Source: CALMEC01 sp964440285 (GTDB lineage: Bacteria; Actinomycetota; Thermoleophilia; Miltoncostaeales; Miltoncostaeaceae). Taken from it: a stretch of 5,961 bases of DNA. The notes below the pieces were generated by a model that had not been told where the DNA came from, did not search any database, and was given only the letters and a program-made list of their open reading frames with translations. The position numbers and the translations under genes were made by a program. Each line of letters starts with the position of its first letter. Positions within the stretch are counted from its first letter, which is position 1. Positions 1 through 5,307 of the stretch are shown here, in pieces. The stretch is taken from the NCBI GenBank assembly GCA_964440285.1, contig CAYTRV010000145.1, positions 1 through 5,961 of the forward strand, read 5' to 3'.

Positions 1-347
1 GCGATCACGCCGACCAAGAGCGACACCCTGGCCCCGTACGCGAGGCGCACCAGCACGTCGCGTCCCGCCTGGTCCGCGCCGAGTGGAACGGTGCCGTTGG
101 GGCCGTTCGGCAGGCCGAACTGGTCGGACTGGCTCGGAACGACGATCTCGTTCGGGCCGTGACCCACGATCGACGCGATCAACGGGGCCGCGAACGCGAG
201 GATCACCATGAGCAGGATGAGCCCAAGCCCCACGAACGCGAGGCGGTCCTGCCTGAAGCGCCGCCAGAACAACTGCCAGGGAGTGCGCCCCTCGATTCCC
301 TCGCCCCCCTCGGCAACGAGGAGCGGGGTTTCGGCAAGGGTGGTCAC
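1..347 (-). CDS. Peptide/nickel-type ABC transporter permease, OppC/DppC family (N-terminal 115 codons, cut by window edge)
   Basis: Translating the minus strand from a GTG at 347-345 gives 115 codons that run off the left edge. This would be one of two inner-membrane permease subunits of an importer for peptides or similar solutes. Visible in order: a short cytoplasmic N-terminus; the OppC_N-type segment TPWQLFWRRFRQDRL (residues 23-37); a first transmembrane helix rich in L, I, V and F (about 38-57); an extracytoplasmic stretch; and the family motif PLGADQAGRDVLVRL followed by YGARVSLLVG, which leads into the transmembrane permease core. The start is the only usable one: an in-frame TAG lies upstream at 395-393 with no ATG, GTG or TTG between. 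No strong Shine-Dalgarno precedes it. It lies 85 bp downstream of a P1 peptidase gene. An OppB partner is not directly upstream, which departs from the usual oppB-oppC order. The substrate cannot be told. Family call is firm. Confidence 0.9.
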   Translation of the reverse strand, partial: MTTLAETPLLVAEGGEGIEGRTPWQLFWRRFRQDRLAFVGLGLILLMVILAFAAPLIASIVGHGPNEIVVPSQSDQFGLPNGPNGTVPLGADQAGRDVLVRLAYGARVSLLVGVI

Positions 348-382
348 ATGCGACCTGCGGTCTGGTTCGACCCGGGTGCCAT
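344..382 (-). CDS. Possible 12-codon leader ORF overlapping the permease start
   Basis: An ATG at 382-380 opens a frame encoding MAPGSNQTAGRM and ends at TGA 346-344. The stop overlaps the permease GTG (347-345) in a GTGA four-base overlap, the arrangement typical of translational coupling. The ATG lies 7 nt after a TAGATT hexamer, so it could be the first codon of a leaderless transcript. A GGGGAGG stretch lies 14 nt upstream of the ATG, too far for an ordinary ribosome site. The peptide resembles no attenuator peptide I know. Chance occurrence is quite possible, as is a sequencing indel hiding a longer permease N-terminus. Confidence 0.25.
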   Translation of the reverse strand: MAPGSNQTAGRM

Positions 383-389
383 TCGTCTG

Positions 390-395
390 AATCTA
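390..395 (-). promoter_or_regulatory. Candidate -10 hexamer (TAGATT) upstream of the permease gene
   Basis: On the minus strand TAGATT ends 7 nt before the ATG of the 12-codon leader frame, and 42 nt before the permease GTG. It fits the actinobacterial TANNNT -10 consensus, and the 7-nt spacing would put the transcription start at or next to that ATG. No convincing -35 is visible; TTCGGT sits 17 nt upstream. If real, it is an internal promoter giving the transporter expression independent of the upstream genes. Confidence 0.3.
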
Positions 396-398
396 TCC

Positions 399-412
399 TC
401 CCCGTAGGGGGA
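399..412 (-). repeat. Short perfect inverted repeat between peptidase and permease genes
   Basis: Five base pairs (TCCCC / GGGGA) flank a 4-nt loop. On the minus-strand RNA the 3' arm forms part of a GGGGAGG purine run. No U-tract follows, so it is not a convincing intrinsic terminator. It might partly slow transcription or mask the purine run, or mean nothing; the stem is short. Confidence 0.3.
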
Positions 413-432
413 ACCGAAACGTCCTGCGGCCG

Positions 433-1401
433 TCAGCCGCGCAGACGCTCCCGTCCGGTCGGGACGCCGCGGAGGCCCGTCGCGGTTCGCACGCCGTCCC
501 GCACCGCCTCGGCCGCCAGATCGGCCGCCACCACCCCGCACACGAATGCGCTCGAGGGGTGCGCGCCGGTGGCGATGCAGAAGGCCGCGTCGCCGTCGAG
601 GGGGGTGTTGACCGGCGACACCGCGCGGGCGATCCCGGCCTGCGCCATCCTGGCCACCTGACCCGCCTCGGTCTTGCTGAGCCGCGCGTCGGTGGCGACG
701 CAGATCAGCGTGGTGTGCTGGCCCTCGGCGAGACGCGGGTGCTCCGGCGGGGCGATCAGCACGTGGCGGGACGCGGTCAGGAAGCCGTGTTCGGCGTCCC
801 ACGCCCCGGCGATCACCTCGCCATCCTCCCCGAGCACGTCACCGAAGGCGTTGACGACGGCCAGCACCGCGACGGTCGCGCCGTCCGGGAGGCGGGCGCT
901 CGCGGCGCCGAGGCCGCCCTTGCACCAGCCCTGCTGCCCGTTGAGCTTGCCGACGGTCGCTCCCGTGCCGGCGCCCACGCTGCCCACGGCGTGAGCGTCC
1001 TCGGTGGCGCTCGCGCACGCGGCGTACCCCTCCTCCGCCCCGGGCCGGCGCCGGTTCCCGGCGATTCCGAGGTCGTAGATGACGGCGGCGGGAACGATGG
1101 GCACGCGCCCGCCGGGCGTTTCGAGCCCCAGGCCCTGCTGCTCGCACCAGCGCATGACCCCGTCGGCGGCGGCCAGGCCGAACGCCGAGCCGCCCGTCAG
1201 CAGGAGCGCGGACACCTCGCGGTCGCCCGCGAGGGGCGCCAGCAGGTCGGTCTCGCGCGTGCTCGCGCCGCCGCCGCGCACGTCGACCGCACCGATGTTG
1301 CCCGGGGCCGGGATCACCACCGTGCAGCCGGTGCCCGCCTCGGCGTCCGTCCAGTGGCCGACCCGGATCCCCGGGACGTCGGTCAGCCGGCCGGCTGGCA
1401 T
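433..1401 (-). CDS. P1 family peptidase (DmpA/NylC-like N-terminal nucleophile hydrolase)
   Basis: This 322-residue protein belongs to peptidase family P1, whose members are made as one chain and cut themselves to expose a Ser or Thr nucleophile. Known members include the aminopeptidase DmpA and the nylon-oligomer hydrolase NylC. Visible: the N-terminal LTDVPGIRVGHWTD (6-19); the GGGASTRETDLL segment (43-54); LLLTGGSAFGLAAADGVMRW (67-85); AVGSVGAGTGATVGKLNG (138-155); and the processing region HTTLICVATDARLSK (229-243), with T230 as likely nucleophile and small beta chain of about 93 residues. Length fits the NylC-like short subgroup. The ATG at 1401-1399 is chosen because it directly precedes the family N-terminus. 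It lies inside the end of mutM (19-bp overlap) without a visible Shine-Dalgarno, suggesting coupled translation. Residue 229 before the nucleophile is His, where Asn is common. No signal peptide is seen, so it is probably cytoplasmic. Substrate is unknown; peptides, D-amino-acid amides and beta-peptides are options. It is distinct from ArgJ, which shares a similar fold. Confidence 0.93.
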   Translation of the reverse strand: MPAGRLTDVPGIRVGHWTDAEAGTGCTVVIPAPGNIGAVDVRGGGASTRETDLLAPLAGDREVSALLLTGGSAFGLAAADGVMRWCEQQGLGLETPGGRVPIVPAAVIYDLGIAGNRRRPGAEEGYAACASATEDAHAVGSVGAGTGATVGKLNGQQGWCKGGLGAASARLPDGATVAVLAVVNAFGDVLGEDGEVIAGAWDAEHGFLTASRHVLIAPPEHPRLAEGQHTTLICVATDARLSKTEAGQVARMAQAGIARAVSPVNTPLDGDAAFCIATGAHPSSAFVCGVVAADLAAEAVRDGVRTATGLRGVPTGRERLRG

Positions 1402-2219
1402 CGCGGGCAGAGGTAGGTTCCCCGCTGAGCGACGCGGGTCTTGACGACAGTCGTGCCGCAGGCAGGGCATGGCTCGCCCTCGTGGCGGTGCACCCTGAGC
1501 ATGTCCTGCATGGCGCCGGGCTCGCCGATCGTGTCGCGGTAGCGGTCGATCGAGGCGCCGCCGCTGCGGATGCCGGCCCGCAGCCGGTCGCGGATCGCAT
1601 CGCGCAGGGCGCCGACCTCGCCGGCGTCGAGGGAGCCGGCGGGTCGGGTCGGGTGGATGCCCGCCTGGAAGAGCGCCTCGTCCGCGTAGATGTTCCCGAC
1701 CCCGGCGATGAGCCGCTGATCGAGGATCGTGGCCTTCACCGGGGCGGCGCGCCCCGCCAGCAGCCCGCCGAGGCGGCGGGCGGTGAAGGCCCGCTCGAGG
1801 GGCTCGACGCCGAGGCGGGCGTTCCAATAGCCGTCGGGGTCCGGGTGGTCGGCGGGCACGATCCACGCACGGCCGAAGCGCCGCGTGTCGGAGAAGTCCA
1901 GCGTCGCGCCGTCGTCGAACTCGAAGCGGGCCCGTCTGTGCCGGTCGGCCGGCGCGCGGGCGCCGGGCGCGTGGTGAAGGCGGCCGGTCATGCGCAGGTG
2001 CATCGCGAGCGTGTCGCCGGAGTCGAGCCCGAGGCGCAGGTACTTGCCGCGACGCGAGACGTCGGCGACGGTGCGGCCCTCGACGGCCCGGCGGAAGCGG
2101 TCGGGGCTCTCCGGGGCCACGAGCAGGGCGTCGTGGACCCGGACCCGGCGGATTGTCCGGCCCACGAGCACCGTCGCGAGCTGCCGCCGGACCGTCTCGA
2201 CCTCGGGGAGCTCAGGCAC
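1383..2219 (-). CDS. mutM: Bifunctional formamidopyrimidine-DNA glycosylase / AP lyase
   Basis: This 278-residue enzyme of base-excision repair removes 8-oxoguanine and formamidopyrimidines from DNA and nicks the abasic site. The GTG start at 2219-2217 is set by the invariant PELPEVETVRR directly after the initiator. Pro2 becomes the N-terminal Schiff-base nucleophile once Met is removed, and Glu3 is the catalytic acid. Other visible elements: the conserved Lys59 in RRGKYLRL; Met73-His74 and Arg113/Phe115 (in TRRFG), matching the residues that probe and fill the lesion site; the helix-two-turn-helix segment DQRLIAGVGNIYADEALF (167-184); and a C-terminal zinc finger with C251, C254, C271 and C274 (C-x2-C-x16-C-x2-C), including Arg266 of the DNA-contacting turn. 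All key residues are intact, separating it from Nei-type paralogues. A GAGGAGG six nt before the GTG supports the start. It overlaps the end of the phosphorylase gene by 8 bp and the peptidase start by 19 bp. Confidence 0.97.
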   Translation of the reverse strand: MPELPEVETVRRQLATVLVGRTIRRVRVHDALLVAPESPDRFRRAVEGRTVADVSRRGKYLRLGLDSGDTLAMHLRMTGRLHHAPGARAPADRHRRARFEFDDGATLDFSDTRRFGRAWIVPADHPDPDGYWNARLGVEPLERAFTARRLGGLLAGRAAPVKATILDQRLIAGVGNIYADEALFQAGIHPTRPAGSLDAGEVGALRDAIRDRLRAGIRSGGASIDRYRDTIGEPGAMQDMLRVHRHEGEPCPACGTTVVKTRVAQRGTYLCPRCQPAG

Positions 2220-3528
2220 TCCCGGCCTCCTCGACGACGAGCTCGGCGGGCTCGACCGGCTCGTCCCCAATCCGGCAGGCCCCGGCCATCATCTCCACGG
2301 CGCGCTCCCCGAGGGCCAGGTCCCGGCAGTGCACGATCGCGACCGGTGCTCCGGCGGTGACGGCGTCGCCGGTCTTGACCATGAGCTCGATCCCGACCGC
2401 CGGGTCGACCGTCTGCGACGGGTGGAGGCGCCCGGCGCCGAGCTCGCGCGCCGCCTCGCCGACCTCGCGGGCGTCGAGCCCGGTGAGGTACCCGTCGGCG
2501 GCGGCGTGTACGTCGAGCGTGTGCGGCGCGGCGGGAAGCCGGTCGGGCTCGGTCCACACCGCGGGGTCGCCGCCCTGGGCCGCGACCCACCGCTCGGCGA
2601 CGCCCAGGGCCGCGCCGGAGGCCAGCGCGTCGGCGGCGGCAGCGAGCCCCTCGCCCTCCGGGACGACCCCGGCGGCCTCCGCGAGCGTGCCGGCCGCGCG
2701 GATCGAGAGCTCCCGGAGATCCTCGGCGCCGCCGCCGCGCAGCACTTCGCCGGCCCCGCGAACCTCGAGGGCGTTGCCGACCATGGTGCCGAGCGGCTCG
2801 TCCATCCGGCTGATGATGTACCGCACGTCCCGCCCCCATGGCTTGCCGAGCGCGACCATCATCTCGGCGGCCTCCCGCGCGGCCGCGACGTCCCCGAAGA
2901 ACGCGCCGGATCCGACCTTCACGTCGAGTACGATCGCCTGGGCGCCCCCGGCGATCTTCTTGCTCATGATCGAGCTGGCGATGAGCGGCGGGCTCTGCAC
3001 CGTGGCGGTCTGGTCGCGAAGTGAGTAGAGGCGCTTGTCGGCGGGCACGAGCCGTTCGCTCGCCCCGATCACGGCGACGCCCACGTCCCGCAGCTGGCGG
3101 ACGAAGTCGCCGAGCTCCAGGTCGACCCGCATGCCCGGAATCGACTCGAGCTTGTCGAGGGTGCCGCCGGTGTGGCCGAGTGCGCGGCCGCTCATCTTCG
3201 CGACCTTCACGCCGAGCGCGGCGGCGAGGGGCGCAACGACCAGGGTTGCGGCGTCGCCGACCCCGCCGGTGGAGTGCTTGTCTCCGGTCGGACCGAACTT
3301 GCCGAGCTCCAGGCGGTCGCCGGAGGCGATCATCGCCCGCGTCAGGGCGTCCGTGCCGGCCATGTCGAGGCCGCGGATGCAGACCGCCATGCACCACGCC
3401 GCCATCTGCGGGTCGCCCACCGCGCCGTCGAGCCACGACTCGACGAAGCCGGCGATGCTCGCCTCGTCGACGGCCTCCCCGCGCCGGGTGCGCTCGAGTA
3501 GCTCCAGGGGGGCGAGCGCGGCGACCAT
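2212..3528 (-). CDS. deoA: Thymidine / pyrimidine-nucleoside phosphorylase
   Basis: This 438-residue cytosolic enzyme cleaves thymidine, deoxyuridine and possibly uridine with phosphate, giving the free base and (deoxy)ribose-1-phosphate for salvage. Domains in order: N-terminal alpha domain with the LLERTRRGEAV start (10-20); glycine-rich phosphate loop GPTGDKHSTGGVGD (79-92); family signature MSGRALGHTGGTLDKLESIPG (112-132); central alpha/beta domain; and C-terminal PyNP_C-type domain (about 340-410, with LHPSQTVDPAVGIELMVKTGD at 368-388). Numbering runs in register with E. coli DeoA: phosphate ligands K84, S86, T95, S113 and T123, and base-binding H85, R171, S186 and K190 are present or conservatively replaced. 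The enzyme therefore looks active. Length matches DeoA (440) and Pdp (about 433); the sequence does not let me decide thymidine-specific versus broad, so the symbol is provisional. ATG 3528-3526 has no strong Shine-Dalgarno but has TAGTAT 10 nt upstream. It is the first gene of the minus-strand operon. Confidence 0.95.
   Translation of the reverse strand: MVAALAPLELLERTRRGEAVDEASIAGFVESWLDGAVGDPQMAAWCMAVCIRGLDMAGTDALTRAMIASGDRLELGKFGPTGDKHSTGGVGDAATLVVAPLAAALGVKVAKMSGRALGHTGGTLDKLESIPGMRVDLELGDFVRQLRDVGVAVIGASERLVPADKRLYSLRDQTATVQSPPLIASSIMSKKIAGGAQAIVLDVKVGSGAFFGDVAAAREAAEMMVALGKPWGRDVRYIISRMDEPLGTMVGNALEVRGAGEVLRGGGAEDLRELSIRAAGTLAEAAGVVPEGEGLAAAADALASGAALGVAERWVAAQGGDPAVWTEPDRLPAAPHTLDVHAAADGYLTGLDAREVGEAARELGAGRLHPSQTVDPAVGIELMVKTGDAVTAGAPVAIVHCRDLALGERAVEMMAGACRIGDEPVEPAELVVEEAGSA
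2226..2232 (-). promoter_or_regulatory. Shine-Dalgarno site deciding the mutM GTG start
   Basis: GAGGAGG on the minus strand ends 6 nt before the GTG at 2219-2217, an ideal spacing. It lies inside the last codons of the phosphorylase gene. It supports the GTG over in-frame starts further upstream, which would add a 17-residue Ser/Pro/Arg-rich extension and destroy the required N-terminal Pro. Confidence 0.8.
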
Positions 3529-3538
3529 TGAGCCTGGG

Positions 3539-3544
3539 ATACTA
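3539..3544 (-). promoter_or_regulatory. Candidate -10 hexamer (TAGTAT) for the phosphorylase operon
   Basis: TAGTAT on the minus strand fits TANNNT and ends 10 nt before the phosphorylase ATG. The implied transcript would have a leader of only a few nucleotides, in line with the lack of a good Shine-Dalgarno. No -35 consensus is seen at 16-18 nt. It shares the 43-bp divergent region with the promoter of the plus-strand PDZ-TPR gene. Confidence 0.45.
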
Positions 3545-3556
3545 CCGGGCCTCTGT

Positions 3557-3562
3557 TAGCCT
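3557..3562 (+). promoter_or_regulatory. Candidate -10 hexamer (TAGCCT) for the PDZ-TPR gene
   Basis: TAGCCT fits TANNNT and ends 9 nt before the ATG at 3572. No purine-rich ribosome site is present between it and the start, so a nearly leaderless mRNA is likely. The match is weaker than its minus-strand neighbour 12 bp away, and no -35 is evident. Confidence 0.35.
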
Positions 3563-3571
3563 TCCGCCGCG

Positions 3572-4933
3572 ATGGCGTCCCCGTGGAAAGTGCCTGCGTT
3601 CACTGTCCTCGCCGCGCTTCTTCCGGGAGTCGCGCTGGCCGCTCCGGCTCCCACGACAACCGGAGGCACGACGCCCGTCGCCGCGCCCGCGCCGCCCGCG
3701 CCGCGGGTGTCGAGCGTGCTCACGCCGTCGAGCGTGGTCGCCCGGCAGGGGCACGCGCGCTTCCTGGTGGGGATGCGGACCGCGACGGAGGCCCGGGTGA
3801 TCGTCCGGGTCCTCTCCGAGGCCACGGGCCGGGTGGTGAAAACCACCAAGACCGCCGGCCGCCACGCGCGCGGCGGGGTCTGGTTGCTGGTCGCGGCGAC
3901 GAACGACCGCGGCTTCCAGCTCGTCGCGGGGCGGTACCAGGTGGAGGTCTACGCCGTCGACGCCCTGAAGCGCCGCTCGAACGTCATCAAGCGCCGCTTC
4001 CGGTTGACGCTGCGCCCGCCGCGCGGGGCGCTCCACGCCTACACGGTGCCGGCATGGCCGTCGATCATCGCCGGGGTCGCCGCCGCCCCCGGGGGACAGA
4101 TCGTCGCCGCGGTCGGCCCCGATAGCGCCGTCGCGAAGGCCGGGTTGCAGCCGGGCGACGTCATCCGCGTGCTGAACGGCAGGGCCGTCGACAACCGCGG
4201 CGCCTGGTTCGCGGCCGTCCGGCTGCTTCCGGCGAACGTTGCGGTGGCGGTGGAGATCGACCGGGCCGGCGTCCGTTCGGCGTTGCAGTTCACGCCCCCG
4301 CCGGACTGGACGGCGCTCCCCGACTACGCGCCGGTGCTCGCCGCAGCGGTGACGGCCTCCCCCGCCGTGCGAGCGTACCGGTACGCGGCGGCCCGCGAAC
4401 GGCTCGACGCGCGGGCGACTGCGACCGCGAAGACCCTGTACACGGGGTGGCCGGCCGCCGAGAAGACGAGCGCGCCGGGCGAGTTCATCTCCGGAGCGAT
4501 CTTCGCGGCCGAGGGCGATTCTCTGGGCGCGCTCGGCGCGTACAACCGCTCGCTGGTGGCGGACCCGACGATCTCATCGCTGCAGTTCGGCCGCGGCGTC
4601 GCCTTCACGTCGATCCCGAACCGCAACGACAAGGCGATCGAGGCGTTCCGGCAGGCGACGGTGCTCGACCCGACCGACGGCGTCGCCGCGACGTTCCTCG
4701 CGTTCGCGCTGCTGCGCTCCGACCAGTTCGCCGAGGCCCTCGCGGCCGCCGACACCGCCCTGACCCTCGATCCCCGCTACGAGGAGGCCCGGATCGCCCG
4801 TGGCCTCGCCCTCCTCGGTCTCACCCGCACCGCGGAGGGCGTGGCGGAACTGAAGCGCGGCCTCACCCTCGTCGCCAACCCTGCCCGGGCCCAACAGATC
4901 ATCACCGCGAGCCTCGAGCCCAACACCCGCTGA
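3572..4933 (+). CDS. Exported PDZ and TPR-repeat protein (hypothetical)
   Basis: A 453-residue protein not recognised as any named gene product. Residues 1-23 look like a Sec signal peptide: a Lys at 6, a hydrophobic core, and ALA before the predicted cut after A23. A Pro/Ala/Thr-rich linker follows (24-45). Residues about 47-148 are beta-rich and resemble an Ig-like/FlgD-like fold (GVWLLVAATNDRGFQLVAGR, then YQVEVYAVD); this is tentative. A PDZ domain spans about 165-242, with SAVAKAGLQPGDVIRVLNG (185-203) as the hallmark. A helical linker leads to about four TPR units (303-332, 335-367, 370-401, 404-436); two end in VLDP or TLDP, as TPRs commonly do. No protease triad or other catalytic domain is visible, so a protein-binding envelope scaffold is inferred. 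No lipobox Cys, LPXTG anchor or C-terminal transmembrane helix is seen. It is transcribed divergently from the phosphorylase operon and converges on a small membrane protein gene. Confidence 0.9.
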   Translation: MASPWKVPAFTVLAALLPGVALAAPAPTTTGGTTPVAAPAPPAPRVSSVLTPSSVVARQGHARFLVGMRTATEARVIVRVLSEATGRVVKTTKTAGRHARGGVWLLVAATNDRGFQLVAGRYQVEVYAVDALKRRSNVIKRRFRLTLRPPRGALHAYTVPAWPSIIAGVAAAPGGQIVAAVGPDSAVAKAGLQPGDVIRVLNGRAVDNRGAWFAAVRLLPANVAVAVEIDRAGVRSALQFTPPPDWTALPDYAPVLAAAVTASPAVRAYRYAAARERLDARATATAKTLYTGWPAAEKTSAPGEFISGAIFAAEGDSLGALGAYNRSLVADPTISSLQFGRGVAFTSIPNRNDKAIEAFRQATVLDPTDGVAATFLAFALLRSDQFAEALAAADTALTLDPRYEEARIARGLALLGLTRTAEGVAELKRGLTLVANPARAQQIITASLEPNTR

Positions 4934-4939
4934 GCGGTT

Positions 4940-4967
4940 GCACCGATCGGGCCGCGCCGTGCGGTGC
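4940..4967. terminator. Imperfect hairpin between convergent genes, candidate bidirectional terminator
   Basis: GCACCG (4940-4945) pairs with CGGTGC (4962-4967). Inside it, after a symmetrical 2x2 mismatch, CGG (4948-4950) pairs with CCG (4957-4959) around a 6-nt loop. It fills most of the 36-bp gap between the stop codons at 4931-4933 (+) and 4970-4972 (-). The plus-strand RNA continues into only a weakly U-rich stretch (TAGATCTCTT), and the minus strand has none, so it is not a classical intrinsic terminator. Position and symmetry are the main support. Confidence 0.45.
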
Positions 4968-4969
4968 GC

Positions 4970-5251
4970 TTAGATCTCTTCGGTCAGGTCACTCGGTGCG
5001 GCGGGGCGGCGTGGCCTTGGGCGGCGGCCGTTCCGGCCGCGGCCGCTGTCGCCGATAAAGAGCACCGTGCCGATGCCGATGAGCAGGCCCACCCAGAACC
5101 ACCATTCCCCCAGCCAGCTCTCCAGCACCAACCACAGCAGCAGCACGCCGACGAACCCCACCAGCGCCATCAGACGCTGCCGCGACGGGGCCAGATGCAC
5201 GACCCAGGGGCCGGCGATCGCCACGAAGAACAGGAGGATTGAGCGGAGCAC
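4970..5251 (-). CDS. Small three-helix membrane protein (hypothetical)
   Basis: A 93-residue protein starting at GTG 5251-5249, family not recognised. Hydropathy by eye gives three membrane segments: about 2-20, about 27-44 and about 49-67. The second and third are joined by an aromatic stretch, ESWLGEWWFWVG (44-55), rich in Trp and Phe with two Glu. The C-terminus (70-84) is strongly basic with many Arg and Pro and probably stays in the cytoplasm, ending in an acidic tail DLTEEI. Positive residues SRQR (23-26) sit between the first two helices. The hydrophobic pattern, continuous open frame and a stop placed neatly before the convergent gene's terminator support a real gene. An AGGAG lies only 2 nt before the GTG, too close for a normal ribosome site. 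TACGAT lies 8 nt upstream, suggesting a nearly leaderless mRNA. No function can be assigned. Confidence 0.75.
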   Translation of the reverse strand: MLRSILLFFVAIAGPWVVHLAPSRQRLMALVGFVGVLLLWLVLESWLGEWWFWVGLLIGIGTVLFIGDSGRGRNGRRPRPRRPAAPSDLTEEI

Positions 5252-5256
5252 CGCTC
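5241..5256. repeat. Perfect inverted repeat over the small membrane protein's start codon
   Basis: GAGCGG and CCGCTC flank a 4-nt loop, giving a 6-bp, almost all G:C stem. On the minus-strand RNA the stem-loop contains the GTG start and part of the AGGAG before it. It could lower translation initiation or may be incidental. Confidence 0.4.
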
Positions 5257-5259
5257 CTA

Positions 5260-5265
5260 ATCGTA
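5260..5265 (-). promoter_or_regulatory. Candidate -10 hexamer (TACGAT) for the small membrane protein gene
   Basis: TACGAT on the minus strand fits TANNNT and ends 8 nt before the GTG at 5251-5249. This places transcription start very near the start codon. No -35 consensus is seen. Confidence 0.4.
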
Positions 5266-5291
5266 CCCGGCAGACTCGGACGCGGCACCGG

Positions 5292-5297
5292 TAGATT
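5292..5297 (+). promoter_or_regulatory. Candidate -10 hexamer (TAGATT) for the DUF429-like gene
   Basis: TAGATT fits TANNNT and ends 10 nt before the GTG at 5308. It is the same hexamer as the one upstream of the permease gene. No Shine-Dalgarno lies before the GTG, consistent with a short or absent leader. It lies in the 56-bp region shared with the divergent membrane protein gene. Confidence 0.4.
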
Positions 5298-5307
5298 GAC
5301 AGTTGCC

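Noticed and set aside
399..412. Intrinsic terminator after the P1 peptidase gene
   Set aside because: The stem is only 5 bp and no U-tract follows on the minus-strand RNA; kept only as a small inverted repeat.
433..1401. ArgJ (ornithine acetyltransferase) instead of a P1 peptidase
   Set aside because: The fold class is related, but the LTDVPGIRVGHWTD start and TTLICVATDA motif are those of the P1 family, and no arginine-biosynthesis genes are adjacent.
559..1416. Long plus-strand open frame antisense to the P1 peptidase gene
   Set aside because: Its product is Arg/Gly/Ala/Pro-rich with no recognisable motif; it is the usual antisense shadow of a GC-rich gene, and the opposite strand carries a clear peptidase.
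1402..1866. N-terminal extension of the P1 peptidase frame to 477 residues
   Set aside because: The extra 155 residues are Arg-rich shadow of mutM; the family N-terminus begins right after the ATG at 1401-1399.
1482..2360. 292-residue plus-strand open frame antisense to mutM
   Set aside because: No family motif; it spans the mutM/phosphorylase junction on the wrong strand, while both those genes are unmistakable.
1988..3436. 482-residue minus-strand open frame overlapping the phosphorylase and mutM genes in another frame
   Set aside because: Composition is Arg/Gly-dominated and low in complexity, and it would conflict with two well-supported genes on the same strand.
4373..4386. Perfect 14-bp palindrome GCGTACCGGTACGC inside the PDZ-TPR gene
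   Set aside because: It encodes ordinary residues in a helical linker, has no loop and no second copy seen; probably chance in GC-rich coding DNA.
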